DNA of 64,000 nucleotides from Branchiostoma floridae (Eukaryota; Chordata; Leptocardii; Amphioxiformes; Branchiostomatidae): positions 427,539 to 491,538 of the forward strand of contig NC_049993.1 of the NCBI RefSeq assembly GCF_000003815.2, read 5' to 3'. Shown one piece after another: positions 40,001 to 49,345 of the stretch. The translations under genes and the position numbers were made by a program. The number at the start of each line of letters is the position of its first letter. Within the stretch, counting starts at the first letter, position 1. The notes beneath the pieces were generated by a model, which was given only the letters and a program-made list of their open reading frames with translations, ran no database searches and was not told where the DNA came from.

Positions 40001-40228
40001 ATCCAGACTGTAACTACGTACACTTGTCCAGCAGAATCTACAATTGGGACCGGGAAAGAAAATTGCAGACAACAGAAGCCTTTACGATTTGGAAGACGGG
40101 TAAATTTCCCTAACAAGCTATCAGAAAGCGCAGTATTTGGTATACAGGACCAGAATTATGAAATAGCAACTATTGGGGAACTGAACAACCAGACCCTGAA
40201 ACCAGTTTATTTTGAAACCTCTGTGTAG
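31038..40228 (+). CDS. Class A (rhodopsin-like) G protein-coupled receptor, probably a neuropeptide receptor; TM5 exon in gap
   Basis: Exons: 31038-31432, 34793-34916, 36827 into the gap, 38025-38127, 38625-38827, 39643-40228 (TAG). Joins between visible exons are in phase. ATG 31038 is chosen because N-glycosylation sites (NLT, NTS, NTT) follow at once, as in extracellular N-termini. Visible: TM1 with GN (52-53), TM2 LSLADLL, Cys107 before TM3, ERK (131-133) in the DRY position, TM4 with Trp159, TM6 VLVFTMCWAP, TM7 NSCVNPVCYAF, then HFR and a tail of about 200 residues rich in Ser/Thr. The end of ECL2 and TM5 are missing in the 148-N gap. Such receptors sit in the plasma membrane and signal through G proteins. 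The ligand class is inferred from the general look of TM3, TM6 and TM7 and is not proven. Confidence 0.8.
31447..31562. repeat. TGAA/TGGA microsatellite in GPCR intron 1
   Basis: About 115 bp of ATGAATGAATGAATGA with GATG and GAGT variants, starting about 15 bases after the exon 1 donor. Confidence 0.95.
32355..32935. repeat. CA-rich microsatellite in GPCR intron 1
   Basis: Nearly 600 bp of ACACAC with GC, AT and AG interruptions. Open frames on both strands (His/Thr or Cys/Val repeats) are artefacts. Confidence 0.95.
33185..34440. repeat. Minisatellite block in GPCR intron 1
   Basis: Starts with two copies of a unit of about 120 bp (around 33190-33420), followed by many copies of a unit of about 45 bp built from GATGGTGTGGTGTTGATGAA and GTGTAAGTGGAGTATAGGTG, with shorter variants towards 34200-34430. 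Units contain GTAAGTG and GTGAGG, which resemble splice donors on the sense strand. Confidence 0.92.
34441..34720. repeat. GGTCC/GGACC-rich inverted sequence
   Basis: Contains GGGTACCGGTACACGCC, GAGTGGTCCAGAAAAAACGG, then CCCGGTTCAGGTCCAGACC and GGTCCTGGACC. Many short inverted repeats suggest a decayed interspersed element. Similar GGTTCTGGTCCAGAC sequence appears near 43960. Confidence 0.4.
35276..35458. mobile_element. Short foldback element in GPCR intron 2
   Basis: About 183 bp. The left end TTAGGTCACATTTCCAAACC with GGGGCCCGGCCGGG is matched in inverse orientation by CCCGGCCGGGCCCC and TTTGGGAATGTGACCTAA, giving terminal inverted repeats of about 34 bp with two mismatches. The start of a related sequence (TAGGGTCACATTTGTACCGA) lies just upstream at about 35173. 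Confidence 0.75.
36848..36995. other. Assembly gap, 148 N
   Basis: Interrupts the GPCR gene just after an exon start encoding TTVPFEG (36827-36847). The sequence missing here should include TM5. Confidence 0.98.
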
Positions 40229-43200
40229 AAGACAAACGGCAAGGTCAAATCATAACTTGTTTTTCCTTGTCTTGAACAGGAACAATTTTTCGATTTCAGC
40301 AATGCCAGTATTCAATCCACTAATCTACAGTAGAAATTTCCGATGTTGCCACATTATATAGTATAATGATTATATTCTACTGTATTATAAAAAACTAATG
40401 TTTCATCAGGTGACACAGAATCACTTGGTGTTGTCATTGTTAAGTCCTCTATATCTGCCTATCAATATCTGTAACTTTATGTATCTAAGTATGTATGGAT
40501 CTATGAAATCTATGTCTATGATGTATCAACCTATATAAAAATTTATGTATCAACACTATGCTTTGTTATTTTCTCCGATTTTTTATAGATATTGCGGAAC
40601 ACGTAAAAGTATGTCTTAGAAGACGACAAAATACACAAAAAGAAAGAAAATCCGTTCTTTATCTCTGAAACTCGTTGAGTATCTTTCAAACCCCGCAGTG
40701 ACGCAAGCGTGACACAAGTGCGGTGGGAGCGCACCTTAACATGCATGAAAAGCTGACAACTGCTATGTAAGGTGAACAGTTTACGGAAATTAGCCTAGCG
40801 CTCCAGCCAACTCGCTTCTCGCTCAGTGGTGGCCTGGCTACCAGACGCAACGGCTCTCCCCTTAGTTTGTCGAGCGTGCTCAGCAAGCAAAGGAAGGGAG
40901 CCAGTGGTAACGGTAACTATGGAAGATGGTACCTCTGCCAGATCACCACCCTCAGGTTGAAGGAAGGTGCGATTTAGAGATCTGTCATATAATAGAATGC
41001 ATTGTTGATCCAGCAATTTCATGCAAAAATACAAGAGCCAAAATATGGCATCGGCATAGCAAAAGGGTAGGGTGTTTGGCCCAGACCCGAGAGTTCCCAG
41101 GGGCTAATCCCCTGACATGCTCCGTTGACATTGTGTCCCTCGGATAGGATATCATATGGAGGAGAGCCACGGTGACCTTGCTCATGTTAAAGAATCCACC
41201 ACACATATCTACATGTGCAGGGGTCCTTCATGGTGTACGTACTGCCTGGATATGCAGCTTGTACTCTACAGTAAAAATCTGGTGTGTTACTCCATGAGGC
41301 AGTCCAGCAAAACAAAGAAAGGCTAAAGCTAAAGTTGCCATACATCACATTGTGATGCGTAGGCTCGGCACCCATCTCCGTTTCATAGCCCTAAAACAAA
41401 CAAAAACATCAAAACAATTTTGACATTTTTTATTCCATATACTTAGAACATGACATTGTATGTTCTCATGGGTAAGTTTACCTACTGCACAATCTCAGAA
41501 CAACCTCGACCATTGCACCATTATACAAGCGTCAAGAGGATATCATCCATATAAAACATTCGAGTATTAAATGATACACATTTGGGAGGATCTGAACACC
41601 TTGTATTCAAAAATTCAATGCTATCAATTTTTTTTAATTAACTGTTTACAATAACATTACCAGCAATAACTATAGGCTCAGTAACTGCACAATCAAGGAG
41701 ATATGCTACAACTCAAAATAAGTTAATCAACATACACAATGTACTTTGTTTAACTAGATTTGGACCATGGAAAACAGCCAAGTCAACACTTTTACCAAAA
41801 AGTAAAGCTGGCTGACCAAGTGAAGAAAAATTAGTCATTTTTTTTGCATAGATCGTTCTTATTTACATGTAGTTTGTAACAATCTTGTAAGCCAACACAA
41901 ACATTATATTTTACTACTGGTGCATTCATGCTGTATATATACAGAGGGAGAGATAGATTAAGAGAGAGAGAGTTCAAACTTGAGAGGCCTTTTCTTCAGG
42001 ACATATTCTTTACAGCTGTGGGGTGGATGACCTGGTCATTTACTTCTGAAGACGACTGTAGTAGGGCATGTGATGTGTTTCCACATTTAGTCCACATTTA
42101 GTTCAGTTTCAGCTCTATGATGTTAACTATCAACATAGTTGGACTTTCATGCTGACATGTAGTTCAAGTACATAACAATTTCTTTTACATTACCTTCCTA
42201 CCTACCTAAGTCCCTTGACCACTGGTTGTTGGTCAGTTTTACAAGCTTATTACATAGGTAAACATTAATATTAGCAACAGTATCATGGCATAACACACTC
42301 AACTGTAGTAGTTAAACTATCTACACCTTCTACATTAGACATTAATTTGCATCTGTCAACATTTATTTTTGTGTTAATCAAAGTGTGATGCCCATGTACA
42401 TGTACTTGTAAGCAAGGTACGAATATACATGTACATGTATATTCAAACTGTTAGCTTCTTTGTCAGGATTTATGATAATAATGTTTTATTGCAAATTCAT
42501 GCCCATGGGGCTAATTGCAAGTGAAGAAAGACTAGATACATGAAATGAATGAATGTGGTCTAGATACATGTAGATAATCTAAATTCTAACATACAAATAT
42601 TAAGTGGATGAATGTACATACAGTACAGAATAGGGTATTATGACCCACCCTCATGAGGTGTTTATGTTGCCATAATTCATCGTCGACTGAATGAACATGC
42701 GTAGCGAGGTCATTTATAAGGTGGTTAAAGGAACCAACCAAAGTGGATCATTAACCTTATTATCATATACTAGATATGATGAATCCCAATGGCGCAGTCA
42801 CAGTTTTTGTTTGTCCAGCCTTTTTTCTTTGCTGGCCCTGGCCAGACTGTTGCTCTCCCTGCCTTCCCAACTTTACCTGCATGGCCATTAGTGATAAAAT
42901 CTCCCCACTCCCTCCACAAGCCAAACATCACTGTTTCTGATCAAATCCTACACATCCAACACATTTGAACAGTGCTACCATTTTGGATCCATTCATCCCT
43001 GAATGAAAATTCAGATTGGACAATTTCCTGTGTATTGTTCATTCTGATTTGGCCTGTTTTTTGGTTAACATTTTGAAAAATCTAGAATGGTTGACGTCAC
43101 CTGGCTATATGATAATTTTCCATACAGACACTTGTTCCATTGTGTATATGTCAGAGTCTATAGACAAGGCTCTTGCAGCATAAACACAGTTCGTTTCCAC

Positions 43201-43285
43201 AAAGTTTCTTTCGAAGCTTTTTAAATGATTTTGACCTGCAAGTGAAGAACATTCCAATCTCATCATGCAGATGATTATAGACCAC
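40229..43285. other. GPCR 3' flank and intergenic region, no gene seen
   Basis: Between convergent genes (GPCR plus, HD gene minus). It holds a diverged conserved repeat near 41138-41235 and AT-rich sequence. TTTATT at 42484-42489 is AATAAA on the minus strand and could be the poly(A) signal of the HD gene. Confidence 0.5.
41138..41235 (+). repeat. Diverged copy of the conserved SINE/LINE-tail-like segment
   Basis: CCCTCGGATAGGATATCATA, GAGAGCCACG, TTAAAGAATCCACCACAC and GCAGGGGTCCTTC occur in the same order and spacing as in the copy at 24298-24412. Confidence 0.5.
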
Positions 43286-43420
43286 AGGTGAGGTGTGTTG
43301 AGCTCATGTTGCAGGCAGCTCCAGACCTAAGGTGAGGTGTGTTGAGCTCATGTTGCAGGCAGCTCCAGACCTAAGGTGAGGTGTGTTGAGCTCATGTTGC
43401 AGGCAGCTCCAGACCCAAGG
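43286..43420 (-). repeat. 44-bp tandem repeat made from the HD gene's C-terminal codons
   Basis: Three units start at 43286, 43330 and 43374. On the minus strand each carries the codons for GLELPAT and the TGA stop plus following bases. The unit at 43374-43420 is the functional one; the others lie downstream in the 3' UTR. Confidence 0.9.
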
Positions 43421-46400
43421 TGACATTGATGGCCTGTAGGTGCTGGATCTCCCGATGAAGGTTCTGTCTGGCCTGCTGCTCAAACTGCTCACGGAACTCT
43501 TCTGTACTGAAGATGTTGGTAACTTCTGACAGTGTCTTCTTTAGAAACTGGTGAAAGAAAGAGAGGGAAAGTGATATTGGTCCAGTTAAGCTCATTGATT
43601 GAAGAGCTTTTCTTTCACTGGTTGTGACAGAGAAGATAGATGCTATATACAGTATTTATACAGGTTCATTGTACTGGAAAAAAGCCCCAACAAGGGACAA
43701 CAAATAGTGCTTAATGTCAATGAGCCAGTTCAGCTTATATTCTCTTCTATGTTCTAAAACCTTTCATAGATCGACAAATTTGTACTAAAAAAACATGACA
43801 ACATTGCTGTTTACCACAGACAGTATACAAGGATAATTTTGCATGTAACATTATATCAAATTTTTCAAATTGTATGCAAAATTTATGCCAACATGCAATT
43901 TCACACAAATATTGTAACAAAAAAACATCAACAATTGTAAGCAAACATGTGCCATAGGTTCTGGTCCAGACTTACAAGCTGAACCTGAGTCCGGACCTGA
44001 ACCTGAGTTAATGCAGCACTACCCACAAAGTCTTCTGCACAAACATGTACAATGTAGTTTTCCCACCTTGGCTCTTCTCTCCCGGTACTGGTCCAGGGGA
44101 ATGTGCACATACTCTTGTCTGATCTGTTCTGCATACACATCATAATCTGCCAGTAAAATAAAAACATATATCTTTGTACCAGGAGTCACTCTGGTGAAGG
44201 GGATAGGGATAGACAAGCCCATTGGCCTAATTACCTACAGCAATTGAAAGTGCTGATTGGGCAAGTGCATGTCCTACATGTGTACTGCACTTGCTCAATT
44301 GAGACATTGAGATTTTTTCATGGGTGCAATTTTTACATGGATACATGGGTAAATATTGGACCAGTTATATGCTTTAAACTGAACTACAATAATCTAGACC
44401 TGTAGAGTTTGCAGAACTACAATTCTAGACCTGTAGAATTTGCAGAACTACAATTCTAGAAATATCTATCTCTGGACATTTTGATTACCTTGTTCAGGCC
44501 AGCCCAACACTGACATGTCGAAGTCCAAAAAGTAGTGCTTATCTTTTGTGCCGTACCTGGAAATTTACACAGTGTCACATAAACGTTATTTGCATAACTT
44601 TGGGTATTTTGTTATATTTCAATCCATGCTACAGTATGGATTGAAATATTTTGTTTTTTGCCTGTTCTAAAAACATGTGGCCACAATAGAGTCCATTCCA
44701 AGACACCATGCGGATGTTTGTTGCCAAATGTTTAGAATTGATTTTAAAGTTTTGTAATCATATGTCTAGGACATTTGATACTTCAGAAATATTTTCAACA
44801 CTGTTTCAACTTTATAAATATTTCCCTGGTCCTGTAAAACTTTGGAAATATTCATGGTGTGGAATTGGATACTTCTAATGGTTTCTAGCTAATGATAACA
44901 ACATTCTACCATTATTTACCATTTTCTACCATTTTCTACCATTTTTTGTAAATGGTTCGGTGGGCTGGGAAGATAGCAATTCACACATCCTTGCAAAGTA
45001 TGGTTGGGTGCCATGCAACAATGGCCCACCACAAAGGATCCACCAGTGCCCAGCAGTGAAATCTAAAAATATACAGATGCAACAATATGGCTTACTTTTA
45101 TGGGGGCAATAAACTAATTTACCATTTGGCCAGGTTGACCATTTTTTGTAAATATTTGTAAATGTGAAACAATCACAGAGAGATTTCGCAATTATTCTAA
45201 ATAAAGATATTTTTGTACAGTTACTTTCAAAATGTTTCTAAAATATTCAAAGAAATTCAAATAAATGAGTATTTTCTTAGTCAATGTTTTGAAAATAATT
45301 TAATTATTGTGGCTCAGATATTCTTTTATTCAAAATAATTCAGACTAATGATAAATATCGCCTAAAAACCCTCATGGTGTCTTGGAATGGACTCTAGCAT
45401 CCCTGGTCAATCAGAGAGGGCCACATACACTGTATCCCTTGTGTCCCTCTTTAAACAACATTGGCGATACAAACATTACTGAAATGGCATGGATGGACAA
45501 ACCAAGCCAGGGAAGAATGTCTAGTCCTGTCAATAAGCAATATTTGTTTTTTGCTGTTTTTTTTCTTCTTTTCACCCTTGTGCATTAGTTGTATCCAGAG
45601 GATGTCATACATATTAAACTAAGTATCTATTCCATGTAATTGTTTGATCCGGTGTACAATTATGTACATGCATGTCAGTTCATGAGTTGTGTATGAAGAA
45701 GTTTGCAAAGCTGACCTGTCCTTATTCCTGTGTTCCTTAGTGACATGCTCCTTAGTCAGCAGGATGAGTCTCTCTGTTTCACGGATACAGTCAGGGGGCT
45801 GAAACATAAACCACCACCACATAGTTAAATCGATTGCAAACTTCCAATATTCAAAACAAGCTGATTGTTTGGTTAGGCCACACCAAGTCTATTTGTTGTT
45901 TCTTGGATTTTTTTCAGAAACAAATTGGGTTGGTTGGTCGAAAAAAATTTTTTAAAAGAACTTTTGCAAAAAGTAGGAGAGATCGAGAGGCTTACTCAAG
46001 TTACACAACAGAAATAACAACATTTCAACATTTAAGGGGTCCCTGGTAGCAAAGTTCAAAGTTTGAAGAAAAATGATAAATGTACCGTCAGTACCGTAGC
46101 TATGGGACTACTACTACTACCGTCCAAAATAGACACGTACAGCTACTGGGATTTGAGGTCCATAGTTAATTTGAGAAAGGAGAGGCATTGAAATTTTGTC
46201 AACACGAGGTGTGGCCATCAATTTGAAATTTTTTTTTTTTTTTTCAAATTGGAATAGGGTTGGGAAATCCGAGAAGCAACAAATAAAATTGGTGTGGCCT
46301 TAAGAGGAATCATGCAGGGCACATAATATCAACCTTCCCCAATAAGGTTAAGTCCTCGTCAGCATTCATGTGTCTATGTATCTGTCTGTGACCATCAGAA

Positions 46401-48467
46401 CTCCAGAATACCTGCCAGTGGTTGGATTGACTTCAACACCTATTGACCACCAAAAAATCAAAAGTATTTCCACGACCAAGATACCAAATAAGGGTCCTGC
46501 TGCAGTACCAAGGTTGGCCATCAGGGGGCCCAAATCGACCTAGACCATAAGGTCCACAACACCTACCCACATACCAAATATAATCCCAATCACCTGAAAG
46601 ATTGGAGATTGGAGCTGCACACTAGAACTAATGTACACACATGCAGAACTAACATTACCTCCATTTTCTAGGAGGTGACAATGATTTGAATATGTTTCTG
46701 GTCATACCAATTTGTACCTTATAATCTGCTATATCAAAGGATGCTAGAATGAAGTATGAAGAATACAGGCCTAAGCAATTTGTGGCCAATGATGGCTGTA
46801 CTAGTATGTAACAATACTTAAGTGTCCATTAGTTATCATGGACCAGTGCAGGTTTTGCGCTGACAGATATCACCAAACTGCATAGCTCCAATTTTTGCTG
46901 CATCAAAATTCAAATAGCTCCTGGACCAATTTTTCTTGCGTCAAATGAATGTTTAGACTGTCTATGGAGGTGAGATTTGAGCCTGTGTACACAATGTACA
47001 ATAGTGATCATACAGGTTCAGGAACGTTGACAGATACATGATCATGTTAGACATAGGCAATTCTCTTCCACTGTCAGATATCATCTTGTTCAGATATAGA
47101 CTAAGTTAATCTTATTAAACTTTCAGAATCGTTGATTATAATTGGACTAAGAAATAACTATAGACAAACAATAAAAAATGAACATAATAAATTGGTGGTG
47201 GGAAAACAGTGATGAAAAGAGACATTACGCATTACAAACAGCTGATATGACTTAACATGTCACCTTTTGCAGATTCTCCGTGGCAAAGTGGTGGAACATT
47301 TCTGCACTTCTGGCTTCATTGTCAGAGGCCTTGGCATCATAGACAATACTGAAAATTAAAACAATAATGTTATATGATCCAGATACAGTTTTATGCCATA
47401 CATTATGGTCCTTTGCTTTTAAGAAATAATGAATAAAGCTGACAATTACTAGATGCAAATATTTTACAAACTTAAAGTATTATTCATTTATTTATGATAT
47501 GAAAACTTTTGAACAATAATTTTGCTTTGTTCAATGATTACAATAAATATGCAAATAGGCAATCAGTGCTAGGTACTTACTCATGAAAGAAAATAGCCCA
47601 TGCCACAGCATTCTGGTTTTGTATTTTGTGCCTGTGGTTGTCAAAGTGCAGAAACATGCTGTGCACATGGGACAGGTTGTGATAGAAACGCCACGGCTCA
47701 CAGTACCTGGAAGACATAAGCATGTACCATCAACATCTAACCCATGTAACGTTACCTCTGATGATGTCTACAATGGTTGAGATGTGGATAATGCTATTTT
47801 CATTATTTACCCTCAAATATTCAAAGACGAAGGTTAAGGTTATGCTCTAGCCTGTCAGGCTTTTGGCCGGGTGCTTGGTTTTGGAAGCTTGGCTGCCCTG
47901 GTCTGGCGTGTAGGTCGCGGGTTCAAATCCCGGGAGCGAGCTTCGGGTAAAAACTGTTCTACTTGCCTCTAGTATTTCACTGGTTCCCACACCGGGAATC
48001 GAACCCGGGCCTTGGCGGTGACAGCGCCAAATCCTAACCAACATGGTCGGTTGGCAGTGCTTGAACCCAACTGTTTATACACTGTCGCCTCTAGTGTTTC
48101 AAAGGTAAAGGCCCAATATTGAAAACAGTCCTTGTTTTGACCATTTTGATTTACATAACGTTACCAACGTCCAGACAAGTTTTGTTTTCTATTTCCGGGC
48201 CTTTACCCTTGACATACATGTAACTGTACATGTACAGTATTTACCTGCTATTTACCTAGAATTCCTGTCGCCGCACATGCGTTCTGATCTCTATGAAAGG
48301 GCTTATTTATGACCTACACCATGTAAGCTATCCTCCCCTGGGACGTACCTATCCTTGACGACCCGCCACCATGCCTGGCTCGCCTCCGCCGTCCTCACCA
48401 TGTCTCGGGAACACAGTTCTGTCCACCGCTCGTACAGCGGCGCCTCCACGGTACCGGTACCGGACAT
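43392..48467 (-). CDS. HD-superfamily predicted metal-dependent phosphohydrolase (COG4339-like)
   Basis: Seven minus-strand exons: 48467-48349, 47706-47581, 47348-47264, 45798-45716, 44556-44489, 44146-44067, 43547-43392 (TGA). All junctions are AG/GT and in phase, giving 238 residues. The sequence has the pattern of the family: WWRVVKDRYCEP and WRFYHNLSHVHSMF (His49, His53, His55), then WAIFFHDIVYD with the His81-Asp82 metal pair, SDNEARSA, and DFDMSVLGWP (Asp-x-Asp) near residue 140. Family members are small cytosolic proteins with an HD metal site; their substrate is not known. The start at 48467 lies just before the conserved region; an in-frame ATG at 48629 would add a 30-bp repeat product and is less likely. 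The gene is divergent from METTL4 with 878 bp between start codons, so a shared promoter region is possible. Confidence 0.85.
44396..44462. repeat. Short tandem repeat, two to three copies
   Basis: GAACTACAATTCTAGACCTG followed by TAGAATTTGCA repeats with a period of about 36 bp between exons 5 and 6 of the HD gene. Confidence 0.6.
45874..46302. mobile_element. Miniature element with GGCCACACCAA termini, copy 1
   Basis: The left end TTAGGCCACACCAAGT with ATTTGTTGTTTCTTGGATT is matched inversely by AATCCGAGAAGCAACAAAT and ATTGGTGTGGCCTTA. Flanking TTA on both sides fits a 3-bp target duplication as in PIF/Harbinger-type elements. No coding capacity. It lies in intron 3 of the HD gene; a second copy is at 61991-62450. 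Confidence 0.75.
47850..48060. repeat. tRNA-derived SINE-like pair, head to head
   Basis: On the plus strand, GTCGCGGGTTCAAATCCCGG (about 47911-47930) is a T-arm/B-box. On the minus strand, GGCCCGGGTTCGATTCCCGG (about 48013-47994) is another, with an anticodon-like hairpin TTGGCG-CTGTCAC-CGCCAA. The acceptor 5' strands do not pair well with the 3' strands. I therefore read both as degenerate tRNA-derived repeats in intron 1 of the HD gene, not functional tRNAs. Confidence 0.55.
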
Positions 48468-48488
48468 GGCACGGGCTCCAACCGTACC

Positions 48489-48601
48489 AAACAAGCCTAC
48501 ACTCCGTCCACGCGTGCTAAACAAGCCTACACTCCGTCCACGCGTACTAAACAAGCCTACACTCCGTCCACGCGTGCTAAACAAGCCTACACTCCGTTCA
48601 C
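48489..48601. repeat. 30-bp tandem repeat upstream of the HD gene start
   Basis: Almost four units of AAACAAGCCTACACTCCGTC followed by CACGCGTGCT. On the minus strand it is in frame with the HD protein and would encode RSVGLFSTRG repeats if translation began at 48629. Confidence 0.85.
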
Positions 48602-48707
48602 AAGATCGGAAGAGCAGACAGACTGACATTTTATAAAATATTGTCCTCTTTGTTCACAAGATCGGAAGAGCAGACAGACTGACATTTTATAAAATATTGT
48701 CCTCTGT
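48596..48707. repeat. 56-bp direct duplication in the divergent promoter region
   Basis: GTTCACAAGATCGGAAGAGC starts at 48596 and again at 48652, and each unit ends TATTGTCCTCT. The two copies are almost identical. Confidence 0.9.
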
Positions 48708-49345
48708 GTCGTGGTCTCCCCTGGTCTTCAGACACACAACGCAACATGGAAACATAGGGCGTATCGGCAACAGACACGGATCAGGCCCTCCAATTAATGT
48801 CCCTGTAAATGCTCTACCGGTCCATAATATTTTTCTGTGCCGACCCTCAGGGAATTCTCACCTGATGCAATTTCTATCGATCTTACGAAAGGACGGACTA
48901 AAGTACTGCACCTCAGAGTTGTCTGACCCTCAGTAACCTAATGACCTACATGGAAAAGGTCATCGGACAATTACATATCAACATAGGTAACGTTACACAT
49001 TTTAATTTATATTCAATATCCTATCAAATAGTAGATCAAAAGCTAGAATTAGAGTCATCTTTAAGTTTTTATAACAAATTTAGTATCCTTACTATGAGCA
49101 ATTTGTTTCGTTTATGATTACTAGTAACGTTATAAGAAAATTGCGCCCCTATCAGTTGAATGGAATAGATCAGAGCATAGCACGCACGGCACGCACGAGC
49201 AGAACTGTTTATCGAAGTCAGTGGGCATATTCTTTTAATCTTTAACATCAATTACATGTTACACAAAGTCTAGATATATTATGGACAGAATGAGATTTTA
49301 TGTGGTAAGTTTATGAACGTGGGATCACTATAAATCTAAGTTAGT

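Larger units (their letters stand above)
48468..49345. promoter_or_regulatory. Divergent intergenic region between the HD gene and METTL4
   Basis: 878 bp separate the two start codons. It holds the 30-bp and 56-bp repeats near the HD gene and AT-rich sequence near METTL4. No TATA box at a credible distance was found. A bidirectional promoter is inferred from geometry alone. Confidence 0.45.

Noticed and set aside
47994..48060. Functional tRNA-Asp on the minus strand
   Set aside because: The anticodon arm and T-arm look good, but the 5' acceptor strand does not pair with the 3' strand.
48603..48671. AGATCGGAAGAGC, identical to the start of a common sequencing adapter, seen twice
   Set aside because: The following bases do not continue as adapter and the sequence is part of a 56-bp direct duplication, so contamination is unlikely.
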